Shown piece by piece: positions 1 to 9,682 of a DNA stretch of 64,000 nt. A model generated the notes under the pieces. That model was not told where the DNA came from. It worked only from the letters and a program-made list of their open reading frames with translations, and ran no database searches. Positions within the stretch are counted from its first letter, which is position 1; the number at the start of each line of letters is the position of its first letter. The DNA is from Amantichitinum ursilacus (lineage in GTDB: Bacteria > Pseudomonadota > Gammaproteobacteria > Burkholderiales > Chitinibacteraceae), in contig NZ_LAQT01000028.1 of the NCBI RefSeq assembly GCF_001294205.1, positions 1 through 64,000 on the forward strand. Direction: 5' to 3'. Position numbers and translations under genes: made by a program.

Positions 1-1
1 A

Positions 2-3000
2 AACGTCAACCGCGTGACGCTGACCACGGGCACGGCGTTGATGAACAACGGCAATCTGGATGGCTTTAGAGTGCAACGCGGCGTGATCGACATCTCGGGC
101 GCGGGCATGGACAGCAGCCAGGCCGATTACACCGATCTGATCGCGCGCGCGGTGCAGGTCAACGCCGGGCTGTGGGCCAATACGCTGAAGGTGACGACGG
201 GTGCGAACGACGTCAGCCTGGATCAATCAACCGTCACCACCACCGTCGCCAGCGGCAGCGCACCCGTGTACGGCATCGACACCGCCGCGCTGGGCGGCAT
301 GTACGCCGGCAAGATCACGCTGGTGGGCACCGAGGCCGGGGTGGGCGTGCGCAACCTGGGCACGATCGGGGCCAGCGCGGGCGATGTCATCGTTACCGCC
401 GACGGCCGTCTGGAAAACGCGGGCCACATCAGCGCCAGCGGCAATATCCAGACCGACACCCACGCGGGCGTGGTCAACAACGGCAGTGTGTACGCGCAAG
501 CCGAAACTCGCCTGAGCACGGCCGGCACGCTGAATAACAGCGGCACGCTGGCCGCGCGCGGCAACACCACCTTGACCGCCGCCCAGGTCAACAGCCAAAG
601 CGGATCGGTGCTGGCGGCCGGTTTGAACAGCGATGGCACGCTGGCCGGTGATGGCGTCCTCACGGTATCCGCCAGCGGCGCGCTGACCGCACAAGGGCAG
701 AACCTGGCGGGCTCCGCCGTCGCCTTGAGCGGCAGCAAGCTGGACCTGAGCCACAGCCAGACCGGCGCGCAAACGCTGAATCTGCAAGCGCAAAACGGTG
801 ATCTGAACGCCACGGGGGCCACGCTGGCCGCCACCGCGCAACTGCAAGCCCGCAGCAGCGGTTTGCTGCGCACCGACGCCGCCACCGTCAACGCGCCGCA
901 ATTGACGCTGAGCGCGCATGACCTGTCCAACGTCAGCGGCCAGCTGCTGCAAACCGGCAGCAGCGACCTGACGCTGACCACCGCCGGCGATATCGACAAC
1001 ACGCAAGGCCGCATCGGCAGCAACAGCACCAATCTGACCGTGCAGGCCGCCACGCTGAGCAACCAGAATGGCCGCCTCGAACACAGCGGCAGCGGCACGC
1101 TGGATGTGAGCGCACAAACGCTGAATGGCCAGGGCGGCAGCATCCTGAGCGCCCATGCGCTGAATCTGCACGGCGGTCAGATCGACATATCCGGCGGCCA
1201 GACCGGCGCGGACCAGATCGCCATCAACGCCGCCAGCCTGAGCAACGCCAACGGCAAGATCGTGCAAAGTGGTCAGGGCACCATGGCTATTTCTGCGCTT
1301 GATGCATTGGGTAACCCGCACGGACTGATCAATACCGCCGGCCAGCTGGTGCTAACCAGCGGTAGCCTGCAAAACCAGAATGGCCAGATTACCGCCGCCG
1401 ATACCACCCAACTGCGGGTGCAAGGCTTGCTGGATAACAACGCTGGCGTGGTCGCGGCCAATGGCGCACTGGGCTTGACTGTGGGCAGCCTTGATAACGG
1501 GGCTGGCCGTATCGGTTCGGTGCGGGCAGGCATCCACCTCGACAGCGTCGCGGAGATCGACAACGGTGCGGGCCAGATCAATGCCGCGCAAAACATCGCG
1601 CTGCAGGCCACGACGCTTAACAACCAGAATGGCCAGATTATCGGCCGTGATCTGGCTGTGCGCAGCGCAGCCACGCATATGCTGGATAACCGTGGCGGCA
1701 CGCTGGGTGCGCGCGGCAGGCTTGATCTACACAGTGGTGCACTCGATAACACAACGGGCCTGATCCAGGCAGACCAGGCGTTAAACATCGACACGCAAGG
1801 CCAAGCGCTGATCAACCAGCAATCAGGCACTGAACGCGGCATCATCAGCCGCGCCGCGCTGACCTTAAACACGGGCTGGCTAGATAATCAAGCCGGTTTT
1901 GTCGGGGCCGAACAGATCGCCACCATCCATGCAACCGCCCTCGATAATCGCGCTGGCGGCACCGTGAGCGCCAACGGCGCCTTGCACCTCGGCGCGGACC
2001 AGATCGATAACCAGGGCGGCCAGCTGCAGGCAGCGGCCGACCTCGACCTTGCCGCCCGCGACGGCCACATCGATAACAGCGGCGGCGGCCTGATCAACGC
2101 AGGCGGCACTTTGCGCCTGACGGCCGCAGCGTTGCGCAACCACGAAACACGGGGCAAAGACCAGGGCATACAGGCACGCGCCATCCAGATCGTCGCCGAC
2201 CAGATCGACAATCAGTCGGGCGCAATCTATGCCGACACTGACCTTGATATCGCCAGCCACGGTGTGCTGGATAACCGCTCTGGCGTCTTGTCGGGCCAAC
2301 ATCTGTTCATCGCCGATCGCGATAGCGGCAGCGTGCAGCTGACCATCGCGAACGCGGGCGGCTCGATGGTGGCCGCGCAACGCATCGACATCCGCAGCGC
2401 CAGTCTGGCGGGTGCCGGCACGCTGGCCAGCAATGGTGATCTTGTGCTTGATTTAATGCAGGACTTTGTCAGCGACGGCACTGTAAGCGTGCAACATAAC
2501 GTTGATTTGCGCGTGACGGGGCGCCTGAGAAACAGCGGTAGCGTTAGCGCGGGCAAGGCGCTGCATATACGGGCCGCCAGCCTTGATAACCAGTACAGCG
2601 GCGAACTGGATGGTGCGCAAAATACCCTCGATGTGCAGGGTGCGCTGAGCAACCGTGGGCTGATCGATGGCGGGGCGGTGCGCGTTAACGCCGTACGCAT
2701 CGACAATATCGGCGCGGGTCGTATCTATGGCGACCATATCGCACTGGGCGCGGATGCGCTGGTCAACCAGGCCGAGGCTGAGGCCGCCGCCGTCATCGCC
2801 GCGCGCAGCAGCATGGATCTGGGCGTGGGTAGCCTGATCAACCGGGACCACGCGTTGATCTTCGCCGACGGCAATCTCGATATCGGCGGCGCGCTGAGTG
2901 CGGCCGGCCATGCCACCGGACAGGCCCGCGACATCTATAACGGCAGCGCGCAAATCCAGGCCATGGGCAACCTAAGGCTGGCTGCGGGCGGCATCATCAA

Positions 3001-6000
3001 CGACAACCTGCACCTGGACATCGCGCCGGTGGTCGTGGATGTGTCTGCGCACGAGGAATACCTGATCCGCGTCGATCCCCGGCGCTACGACGTCAGTGAG
3101 GTTTATAAAAAACACGATCAGGTAGACATCATTCACCCGATCAACTGTGGTGAGCCCTGCATCAAAAAAAGCACGGGTAATTATGACGACTTCATTCAGT
3201 ATCTGTTTATCCGGAGTGTTTCTGAAGACCGCATTCTGGGGAGTGACCCCGGCGTAATCAGCGCTGGCGGTAATATCAAGCTGAATACCGCCTCGTTGCA
3301 GAACAACCAAAGCCGTTTGCTGGCCGGTAACACGCTGGAAGGCACCGTCGGCAGCGTGCACAACAACGCCACGCTCGGCCATAAAATTATCGTGGATGAC
3401 GGGACTGAGCAGCATTTTTATCGCTTTGTGCTGCCCAAAGACGACGACCAGGTGCGCGACCCCGCGCTGCATTACGCGCCGCCCGCCATTATCAGCGACG
3501 TCCCGTTGGTGGCATGGCAACAGCAAGAACACGCGGTAATTTCCGCCGCGGGCCAACCGGCCGTGCAAACCACCGCCCCGGCCGCCGCCGCAGTGGCCGG
3601 TGTCGGCACGGTAACTGTGCAAGATCGCGCCAGTGCCGCAGCAACGCGCACGTCCGCCACTGAAATCCCCAGTGCCGCGCCCGGTACACCAACGGTGATA
3701 CGCACCATCGGCCCCGACACCAAGGTGCCGGACAACGCCTTGTTCAGACTCAATCCGCAAGGCCAACGCGGCTACCTGATCGAAACTGACCCGCGTTTCG
3801 CCAGTTACAAAACCTGGCTGTCATCCGATTATTTGCTGCAGCAACTGCAGTACGACCCGGCACTCACTCAAAAACGGCTGGGTGATGGCTTTTATGAACA
3901 GAAACTGGTGCGCGAGCAGATCGCCCAGCTAACAGGTCGCCGCTTCCTGGACGGCTATAACGACGACCAGGCGCAATACCAGGCGCTGCTGAACAATGGC
4001 GTCGCCATGGCCAAAAGCTGGAACCTGGCGCCCGGTATTGCGCTATCGCCGGCGCAAATTGCGCAACTAACCGCAGACGTGGTGTGGCTGGTGACGCAAG
4101 ACGTGACGTTGCCCGATGGCAGCATTACGAGGGCGCTGGTGCCGCAGGTGTATGTGCGCGTCAAACAAGGTGACATTGATGGCAACGGCGCGCTGATTGG
4201 CGGCAATAACGTCAATCTGACTGCCAGCGCCGACGTGATGAATTCCGGCACCATCGCAGGCCGCGATGTGCTGACGCTGACTGCTCAGAATGTGCAGAAC
4301 CTGAACGGCCGCATTTCAGCCGACCGTGTGGGCGTGCGCGCAGCCAATGACCTTAACAACCTGGGTGGCATGATCGATGCGGCCAACCAGCTGGGCGTGA
4401 TGGCGGGGCGCGATATCAATATCACCACCACCATGCGTAGCGGCAGCAATGTCCAAGGCAGCGCGACGCAGGTCGCCAGCGCGGGCCGCGACGTTGCCCT
4501 GCTGGCGGGCCAGATCGCGAACCGGGGAGCAGGTGGCCAGACCTTGATCAGCGCCGGTCACGATTTGAATCTGAACGCGCAGACCACTGGCAGCAGTCAC
4601 AGCGCACGCTATAGCCCCGACGCCTGGCGCAACCAGAGTGATACCCAAGCCTTGGGTAGCACGGTTAGCGGGCACGGCGATCTGCAGCTGCGCGCGGGCC
4701 ACGATATCAACGCCCGCGCTGCGGAAGTCAGCAGCAGCAAGGGCCAGCTGCAAGCGACCGCCGGGCACGATATCAATCTGGGTGCGGCCGAAAACACCAC
4801 GCAGTTTGATACCGGCTCCAAAATCAAAGAGCGCATGCGCTTTTCCAAGGGTTCAACCACCCATTACGACGCCCTTGACCGCACCACCCAGAGCGGCACC
4901 ACCTTCAATGGCGACACGCTGGATCTGCGGGCGGGCAATGACCTGAACATCACGGGCAGCAATGCGGTGTCGGATAACGGCACAACCATACGCGCGGGCC
5001 ATGACGTCAATATCGTCAGCAGTATCGACAGCTCTTCCGAGCAGCACACCAGCAAAACCAGGCGCTCCGGCTTTTTCAGCAACGGCGGTCTGAGCCTGAC
5101 TTATGGCAAGCAAACACAAAACGTGGACGGGACGAGCGCCGAGCAAGCCGCCAATGCTTCGATGGTCGGCGCCAGCCACGGCGACGTGATCATCAGCGGG
5201 GGCAACGCATATCGGCAAGAAGGGGGCAATGTACTCGCGCCCCAAGGCGACATAGGTATTTATGCCCGAAAAGTCGATATCGGCGCAGCGCGCGAAGCCA
5301 GCAAAGCCAGCCAGCAAACGGAATTCAAACAATCAGGTCTGACCGTCGCGATCAATAACCCGGTGCTCGCCGCTGCGCAGACCGCACAGCAAATGGCAGG
5401 CGCGGCCAAACAAAGCGGCAACGCACGCGTGCAAACCCTGGCCGGTGCGGCCACCGCACTGGCTGCCATTAACAGTTACGACGCGGTAAAAGCCGACCCG
5501 GGCAATGCGGGCGGCATTAATGTCTCTATTGCTTATGGCCAATCGAAAAGCGAGAGCAAAACCACGCAAAGCGGCAGCACTGCCGCAGGCTCAAAAGTGG
5601 CCGCAGGCGGTGACGTCATCATCAAGGCCACCGGCGCAGGCGCGGACAGCAAGCTGACCGTGCAGGACAGTGACATTAAGGGCGGCGGCAATGTGCTGCT
5701 CAAAGCTGATGGCAGCGTCAATCTGCTGGCGGCCAGTAACACCAACGAACAGCACAGCGACAGCCGCAACCAGAGCGCCGGCGTCGGCGTGACCCTTAGC
5801 TACGGCAAAAATGGCGCCGCCTTTGGCGTTACTGCCAACGCCGCCGTCGGCCGCGGCGGCAGCGACGGCACCGACCAGAGCTGGACCAACAGCCACATCA
5901 GCGCCGGCAAGACGGTCGGCATTGATTCCGGCGGCGACGCCAACATCAAGGGCGCCGTGGTCAGCGGCAACCAGGTCGTCGCCGATGTCGGCGGCAACCT

Positions 6001-8086
6001 GAATATTGAAAGCCTGCAGGACACGCACAAGTACGACAGCAAGGACCAGCAGGTCAGCGGTAGCGTGACCGTCGGCTATGGCTTCAGCGCCAGTGCCAAC
6101 GCCAGCCAGCAGAAGATGAACAGCGACTACGCCAGCGTGACCGAACAATCGGGCATCAAGGCGGGCGATGGCGGCTTCCAGGTGAATGTGAAGGGCAATA
6201 CCGACCTGAAAGGCGGCGTTATCGAAAGCAGCCAGGCGGCCATCGACAGCAAGGCGAATTCATTTACGACCGGCACCCTCACCTACTCCGATATCGAGAA
6301 CCACGCGCATTACAGCGCAACCAGCGTCGGGATTGGCGGCGGCTACAGCCAGGGCGGCGGCGGGATGAAGTCGCTGTCGCAGGGAGATGGCGGTAGCGGC
6401 TCTTCTAGTTCGAACAATGGCGGTGTCGGTAAAGACCAGAACGGCGATGTGGCATCCGCCGGTACCAAGGTGCCGGGCAGCGGCAACAAGAGCGGCTTCT
6501 CGACGGGTACGCCGATCGTGATGGCGGCCAGTGGGGACAGCGGCAGCATTACCCGCAGCGGGATCAGCGCGGGCAGCCTGACCATCACCGACGAAGCGGG
6601 GCAACTGGCCAAAACCGGCATGACGGCCGCCGAAACGCTGGCGTCACTCGACACCACCGCCTCGACCGACAAAGACACCACCGGCGCACTGAAACCCATC
6701 TTCGACAAGACCCAGATCGAAGCCGGGTTTACGGTGGCGAAGTCGCTGATCAACGAGACGAACACCTACGTCGGCAATCGTATTGCGGAGGCTGAGCAGA
6801 AAAAAAACCAAGGCCTCGACCCCGACGCGAAGAGCACAGATGGCAAACCGCTTACGCTGGAAGAACGCGCCAGCTTGCTGGCTGATTCCGCAGCGCTACA
6901 AAAAGCGTGGGGACCTGACGGCACAGAACGCCAGATCGTGGGCGCATTGACCGCCGCGTTGGCGGGCAACGTGACCGGCAGTTCCGCTGCGCTGGTCCAG
7001 AACGGCGCCATCAACTATCTGCAGAGCCTTGCCACCAATCAGGTCAAAGGTATCGCCGACCAGTTGCATGACGATACGGCACGCGCCGCATTGCAAGGCA
7101 TCGTCGGTTGCGCAGGCGCGGCGGCAACCAGCCAGAGTTGTTCAGCAGGTGCGCTGGGCGCTTCGTCCAGCGTGCTGTTGAACAAGCTGCTCGACATCGC
7201 CAACAACGTCGATGCAACCACACTCTCGCCCGCCGAAAAAGAAGATCGCATCAACACGGTCCAGACCCTGATCACGGGCATTGCGGCAGCGTCGGGCATG
7301 GGCTCGGGCACCGTCGCCGCCAGCACGGCAGCGCGCACGGAATCCGAGAATAACGCGGTCGCGATCCCCGGTCCGACCGGCGCAGGTATTGTCTCGGGCG
7401 CGATCCAGGCGCAACAGACCTGGCTTGATCTTGTGAAAGGCTCTGACGGCCTGGACGGCACCGGGGCGCCGAGGCTGACTCTGCCTGCCACACCGGGCCT
7501 GAGCCAGCAAATCAACGCCATGCAGTCCGGCATCATCGCGCTGCTGTCCAAGAGCTTCTCGACCGATGTGACCGTCCAGTCGATCATGTCGCAATTCAAC
7601 CTGCCCGCAATGGCGCGAGCTTACCTTGAGGCGTATACAAACGCCTTGGTGCAACCTGCTCATGACCCGGGGAATACCAGCCCACCGGGGCAGAATGTTC
7701 CGGTGACGGACAAGAACAAGGGCGTACTGGTTAATAATGCGACGGGGCAGAATGGGGCTACGATTCTTGCGAATCCGGGGCAGACTTCAGTAGGAAACGG
7801 GATTATTGCGACCCCGAACAACGGGCCGGTGTTGACTGATCCCGCGATTCTGAATGTCAAGTTCCCCTCTAAAGAGGAACTTGCGCGCCAGCTAGGAACG
7901 ACGGCCGACGATTTTCATAAGAATGTGAAGCAGGACATTAAAGAGGATCTCGACCCAGAAATGAGGAAAATAGGCGCTGACAATCCAGACATAGGAATCA
8001 CAAAGGACGGAAATATCGTCTTGAAAAACCCTAAGACAGGAAAGACAATAATCACTGACATACCACTCGATAACTACAGGAAATAA
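2..8086 (+). CDS. CdiA/FhaB-like two-partner-secretion haemagglutinin with variable C-terminal domain (5' end outside window)
   Basis: The frame is open from base 2, so the start codon, signal peptide and TPS secretion domain lie upstream. Nearly 2,700 residues are visible. The first ~1,000 are degenerate ~20-residue repeats of the 'LDNxxGxI/LxAxxxLxL' type, typical of a filamentous-haemagglutinin beta-helix. A non-repetitive central part (bases ~3000-4150) has two Cys around 3145-3162 and the conserved block KRLGDGFYEQKLVREQI, which in CdiA-type proteins precedes the second repeat region. The repeats then resume (~4190-6330). A Ser/Gly-rich stretch leads into an Ala-rich pretoxin region with an ENN motif at ~7345-7353, resembling the VENN boundary of CDI toxins. 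The last ~75 residues (from ~7855) are charged, lower in GC and end DIPLDNYRK; I do not recognise their activity. A contact-dependent inhibition role is inferred from architecture and the adjacent immunity candidate. Confidence 0.85.
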   Translation, partial: NVNRVTLTTGTALMNNGNLDGFRVQRGVIDISGAGMDSSQADYTDLIARAVQVNAGLWANTLKVTTGANDVSLDQSTVTTTVASGSAPVYGIDTAALGGMYAGKITLVGTEAGVGVRNLGTIGASAGDVIVTADGRLENAGHISASGNIQTDTHAGVVNNGSVYAQAETRLSTAGTLNNSGTLAARGNTTLTAAQVNSQSGSVLAAGLNSDGTLAGDGVLTVSASGALTAQGQNLAGSAVALSGSKLDLSHSQTGAQTLNLQAQNGDLNATGATLAATAQLQARSSGLLRTDAATVNAPQLTLSAHDLSNVSGQLLQTGSSDLTLTTAGDIDNTQGRIGSNSTNLTVQAATLSNQNGRLEHSGSGTLDVSAQTLNGQGGSILSAHALNLHGGQIDISGGQTGADQIAINAASLSNANGKIVQSGQGTMAISALDALGNPHGLINTAGQLVLTSGSLQNQNGQITAADTTQLRVQGLLDNNAGVVAANGALGLTVGSLDNGAGRIGSVRAGIHLDSVAEIDNGAGQINAAQNIALQATTLNNQNGQIIGRDLAVRSAATHMLDNRGGTLGARGRLDLHSGALDNTTGLIQADQALNIDTQGQALINQQSGTERGIISRAALTLNTGWLDNQAGFVGAEQIATIHATALDNRAGGTVSANGALHLGADQIDNQGGQLQAAADLDLAARDGHIDNSGGGLINAGGTLRLTAAALRNHETRGKDQGIQARAIQIVADQIDNQSGAIYADTDLDIASHGVLDNRSGVLSGQHLFIADRDSGSVQLTIANAGGSMVAAQRIDIRSASLAGAGTLASNGDLVLDLMQDFVSDGTVSVQHNVDLRVTGRLRNSGSVSAGKALHIRAASLDNQYSGELDGAQNTLDVQGALSNRGLIDGGAVRVNAVRIDNIGAGRIYGDHIALGADALVNQAEAEAAAVIAARSSMDLGVGSLINRDHALIFADGNLDIGGALSAAGHATGQARDIYNGSAQIQAMGNLRLAAGGIINDNLHLDIAPVVVDVSAHEEYLIRVDPRRYDVSEVYKKHDQVDIIHPINCGEPCIKKSTGNYDDFIQYLFIRSVSEDRILGSDPGVISAGGNIKLNTASLQNNQSRLLAGNTLEGTVGSVHNNATLGHKIIVDDGTEQHFYRFVLPKDDDQVRDPALHYAPPAIISDVPLVAWQQQEHAVISAAGQPAVQTTAPAAAAVAGVGTVTVQDRASAAATRTSATEIPSAAPGTPTVIRTIGPDTKVPDNALFRLNPQGQRGYLIETDPRFASYKTWLSSDYLLQQLQYDPALTQKRLGDGFYEQKLVREQIAQLTGRRFLDGYNDDQAQYQALLNNGVAMAKSWNLAPGIALSPAQIAQLTADVVWLVTQDVTLPDGSITRALVPQVYVRVKQGDIDGNGALIGGNNVNLTASADVMNSGTIAGRDVLTLTAQNVQNLNGRISADRVGVRAANDLNNLGGMIDAANQLGVMAGRDINITTTMRSGSNVQGSATQVASAGRDVALLAGQIANRGAGGQTLISAGHDLNLNAQTTGSSHSARYSPDAWRNQSDTQALGSTVSGHGDLQLRAGHDINARAAEVSSSKGQLQATAGHDINLGAAENTTQFDTGSKIKERMRFSKGSTTHYDALDRTTQSGTTFNGDTLDLRAGNDLNITGSNAVSDNGTTIRAGHDVNIVSSIDSSSEQHTSKTRRSGFFSNGGLSLTYGKQTQNVDGTSAEQAANASMVGASHGDVIISGGNAYRQEGGNVLAPQGDIGIYARKVDIGAAREASKASQQTEFKQSGLTVAINNPVLAAAQTAQQMAGAAKQSGNARVQTLAGAATALAAINSYDAVKADPGNAGGINVSIAYGQSKSESKTTQSGSTAAGSKVAAGGDVIIKATGAGADSKLTVQDSDIKGGGNVLLKADGSVNLLAASNTNEQHSDSRNQSAGVGVTLSYGKNGAAFGVTANAAVGRGGSDGTDQSWTNSHISAGKTVGIDSGGDANIKGAVVSGNQVVADVGGNLNIESLQDTHKYDSKDQQVSGSVTVGYGFSASANASQQKMNSDYASVTEQSGIKAGDGGFQVNVKGNTDLKGGVIESSQAAIDSKANSFTTGTLTYSDIENHAHYSATSVGIGGGYSQGGGGMKSLSQGDGGSGSSSSNNGGVGKDQNGDVASAGTKVPGSGNKSGFSTGTPIVMAASGDSGSITRSGISAGSLTITDEAGQLAKTGMTAAETLASLDTTASTDKDTTGALKPIFDKTQIEAGFTVAKSLINETNTYVGNRIAEAEQKKNQGLDPDAKSTDGKPLTLEERASLLADSAALQKAWGPDGTERQIVGALTAALAGNVTGSSAALVQNGAINYLQSLATNQVKGIADQLHDDTARAALQGIVGCAGAAATSQSCSAGALGASSSVLLNKLLDIANNVDATTLSPAEKEDRINTVQTLITGIAAASGMGSGTVAASTAARTESENNAVAIPGPTGAGIVSGAIQAQQTWLDLVKGSDGLDGTGAPRLTLPATPGLSQQINAMQSGIIALLSKSFSTDVTVQSIMSQFNLPAMARAYLEAYTNALVQPAHDPGNTSPPGQNVPVTDKNKGVLVNNATGQNGATILANPGQTSVGNGIIATPNNGPVLTDPAILNVKFPSKEELARQLGTTADDFHKNVKQDIKEDLDPEMRKIGADNPDIGITKDGNIVLKNPKTGKTIITDIPLDNYRK

Positions 8087-8087
8087 T

Positions 8088-8471
8088 ATGATTAATATGT
8101 ACGCAACCCTAATGCTTTCGGGTGAGAAGTTCGTTCCCGAAGATATATTGCACTTAGTTCAGTCTGGGGATGATGTAAATATCCGGAAAAAAGGTGCGCT
8201 GGGCAGTAGAGGGCGTTACAAATTCAAACCCTTTCCAAAATCAAGCTTTCACCTAACAGGAGATCTGCTAAGAGTGCTTGATTTTATAGAAAAAATAAAC
8301 GAGATTGACGTCGAATTAGACAAAAAAATCATATACATCACCGTCGCATACAAAAATCAATGCAATTTTGAATTATCCCCGGAAATACTACTTAGACTAT
8401 CCAGACTTGAATTGCCGTTCGGCATTACTTGTTACGAAGATCAGAATCTAATTGATGAGGATGTGCCGTAA
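8088..8471 (+). CDS. DUF4279-like candidate immunity protein
   Basis: A 127-residue protein starts one base after the stop codon of the large adhesin, the spacing expected of a toxin/immunity pair. The sequence (N-terminal MINMYATLMLSGEKFVPEDI, central region SRGRYKFKPFPKSSF, C-terminal LSPEILLRLSRLELPFGITC) follows the DUF4279 pattern of an N-terminal beta strand, a basic central turn and a closing SPE-LL-L-x-L segment. DUF4279 proteins are often found beside polymorphic toxins, so immunity to the preceding C-terminal domain is the likely role, though inferred. Base composition is clearly AT-richer than the adhesin body, as for exchanged toxin/immunity modules. The first ~37 codons recur in damaged form at 9749-9861. 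Confidence 0.6.
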   Translation: MINMYATLMLSGEKFVPEDILHLVQSGDDVNIRKKGALGSRGRYKFKPFPKSSFHLTGDLLRVLDFIEKINEIDVELDKKIIYITVAYKNQCNFELSPEILLRLSRLELPFGITCYEDQNLIDEDVP

Positions 8472-8631
8472 TGCCTATCATTTAACATGGCAAGCGCTTT
8501 CGTTTGCTGATAGAGGCCTACAGTGCGTCTTAGGTGGTGCAGCGTGGTCAGTATTGAAAATTGGAGGCGACAGGATATTTAATGGCAAAAATGCTCAACT
8601 CGCCTTTAGTAAAAAGATGCCTGGCGTTTGA
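8461..8631 (+). CDS. Small ORF, possible fragment of a displaced toxin tail
   Basis: A 56-residue reading frame opens at an ATG inside the last codons of the immunity candidate and ends with the segment RIFNGKNAQLAFSKKMPGV. It has a hydrophobic stretch (LQCVLGGAAWSVLKIGG) followed by a polar tail, as in a polymorphic-toxin C-terminus, but I cannot name a family. No ribosome binding site of its own is evident. It overlaps the start of the next decayed frame, as a toxin tail would overlap its immunity gene. It may be a fossil or chance. Confidence 0.25.
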   Translation: MCRNAYHLTWQALSFADRGLQCVLGGAAWSVLKIGGDRIFNGKNAQLAFSKKMPGV

Positions 8632-9103
8632 AGGATGCCCCCCTTTCAGTAAAGCCATTCCTGATCCAAGCCCCGAAGCTGTTTTGGATGATCACCGGTA
8701 TTAACTGGAAGATGGTTTATTTCTTCAGAAAATCCCATATAGAAACAAGGATTTTAATTTCTCCCCTGAAGCTCCTTATATCCACGTTTTATTAGTCTAG
8801 GCTAGTGATTCTGCAGCTATGCACATCATCAAACTAGATATCAAAGGAAACGATGGTGTTGAGGCGGAATTTCCACCAGAGATTCTTCCTCATCAAGCGT
8901 GCGACTACCGGGCTATATTTGAGGCTATGCCGGCTCCGACTTCAGAGGAGGGTCGGCATGCTTGGGGGTACGGCCTTCCATTGAAACTCGCTATGAAATC
9001 TGGGGACAAGTCCAAAGCCTTTACCCTCATTTGCCGTAAGGAAAAACCCCATTTGAAGGTTCGCAATGACTCGAACGTCGACCGCAGGTATCAGTGGACT
9101 TGA
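8582..9103 (+). pseudogene. Decayed ORF split by two in-frame stops; the last part could still be a 94-aa protein
   Basis: One frame stays in register for 522 bases from an ATG at 8582 (GGAGG about 13 bases upstream) to a stop at 9103, broken only by TAA at 8702 and TAG at 8798. The three blocks are 40 aa (MAKMLNSPLVKRCLAFEGCP...), 31 aa (LEDGLFLQKIPYRNKDFNFS...) and, from an ATG at 8819, 94 aa (MHIIKLDIKGNDG...). So few stops in an AT-rich region suggest one ancestral gene of about 173 codons hit by point mutations. Alternatively the last block is an intact small gene. I recognise no family. Its location after a CdiA-type toxin suggests an orphan immunity or toxin-associated gene. Confidence 0.45.
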
Positions 9104-9329
9104 GGCCCTACGACTAACACAGGAAGGGAGCGAATTAGAATGCTCGATTTGCATACAGAAGATAGAAACGATACCGGCAGGGTGGAAGCCTGGAATTCCC
9201 TTGCACGGTCTAGTCTGCCCTACGAGTCAAAAGCACTTTTTAGTCATCGCCGATGACGGAGAGATACTTGGAAAAATACGGGAGCATATGCGCCACTTAC
9301 GGGAGCAGAAAAAACCCGGACGGCAATAA
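9066..9329 (+). CDS. Small CxxC protein of unknown function, toxin-cassette associated
   Basis: An 87-residue protein whose start overlaps the end of the preceding frame by 38 bases; GAAGG lies 5 bases before the ATG. It carries SGLEALRLTQEGSELECSIC, then a second Cys-containing block (LHGLVCPTSQKHFLV). The CxxC plus later Cys-Pro suggests a small metal-binding or zinc-ribbon fold. The C-terminus is basic (LREQKKPGRQ). A second, broken copy of its N-terminal third lies at 9441-9569, so this locus has undergone duplication. The function is unknown; an orphan immunity protein is the best contextual guess. Confidence 0.5.
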   Translation: MTRTSTAGISGLEALRLTQEGSELECSICIQKIETIPAGWKPGIPLHGLVCPTSQKHFLVIADDGEILGKIREHMRHLREQKKPGRQ

Positions 9330-9440
9330 AGATAAGACGCCGATCGGTGATGCCAGCATGCATATTGTCCGTTGCGCCGATTTCAAGAAATAAAAATATC
9401 CAGTACCTCTGTCCACATACGACACAGGGTAAATACCCAT

Positions 9441-9569
9441 TTGGAGGTTAACCATCACCCGAATATCAGCAATAAGCGCATCCGGCCTCGAAGCACTGCG
9501 ACTCTTTCAAGAAGGCGCAGAGCTGGAGTGCCCGGTTTGCCGTCTAACGATTGAACCGATCCCCAAATG
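9441..9569 (+). pseudogene. Broken second copy of the CxxC gene N-terminus
   Basis: Translation gives SGLEALRLFQEGAELECPVC followed by RLTIEPIPK and TGA, closely matching the N-terminal ~38 residues of the 9066 gene. The upstream stretch is also shared: 'cccatttgaaggtt' there against 'cccatttggaggtt' here, so the ribosome binding site was copied too. The codon aligned with the ATG start is ATC, and the frame ends at TGA after the CxxC. It is therefore a fossil fragment, not an expressed gene. Confidence 0.65.
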
Positions 9570-9682
9570 AACGCGAGCAATTTGAAATCATGAAAGCTCC
9601 GACCGGAGCCAGTTCGCGAACATGCTCGAAGCTGCAAAGCATGATCGGAGTACTTGAATTTACTCCTTGGCGCCGTTAGGGT

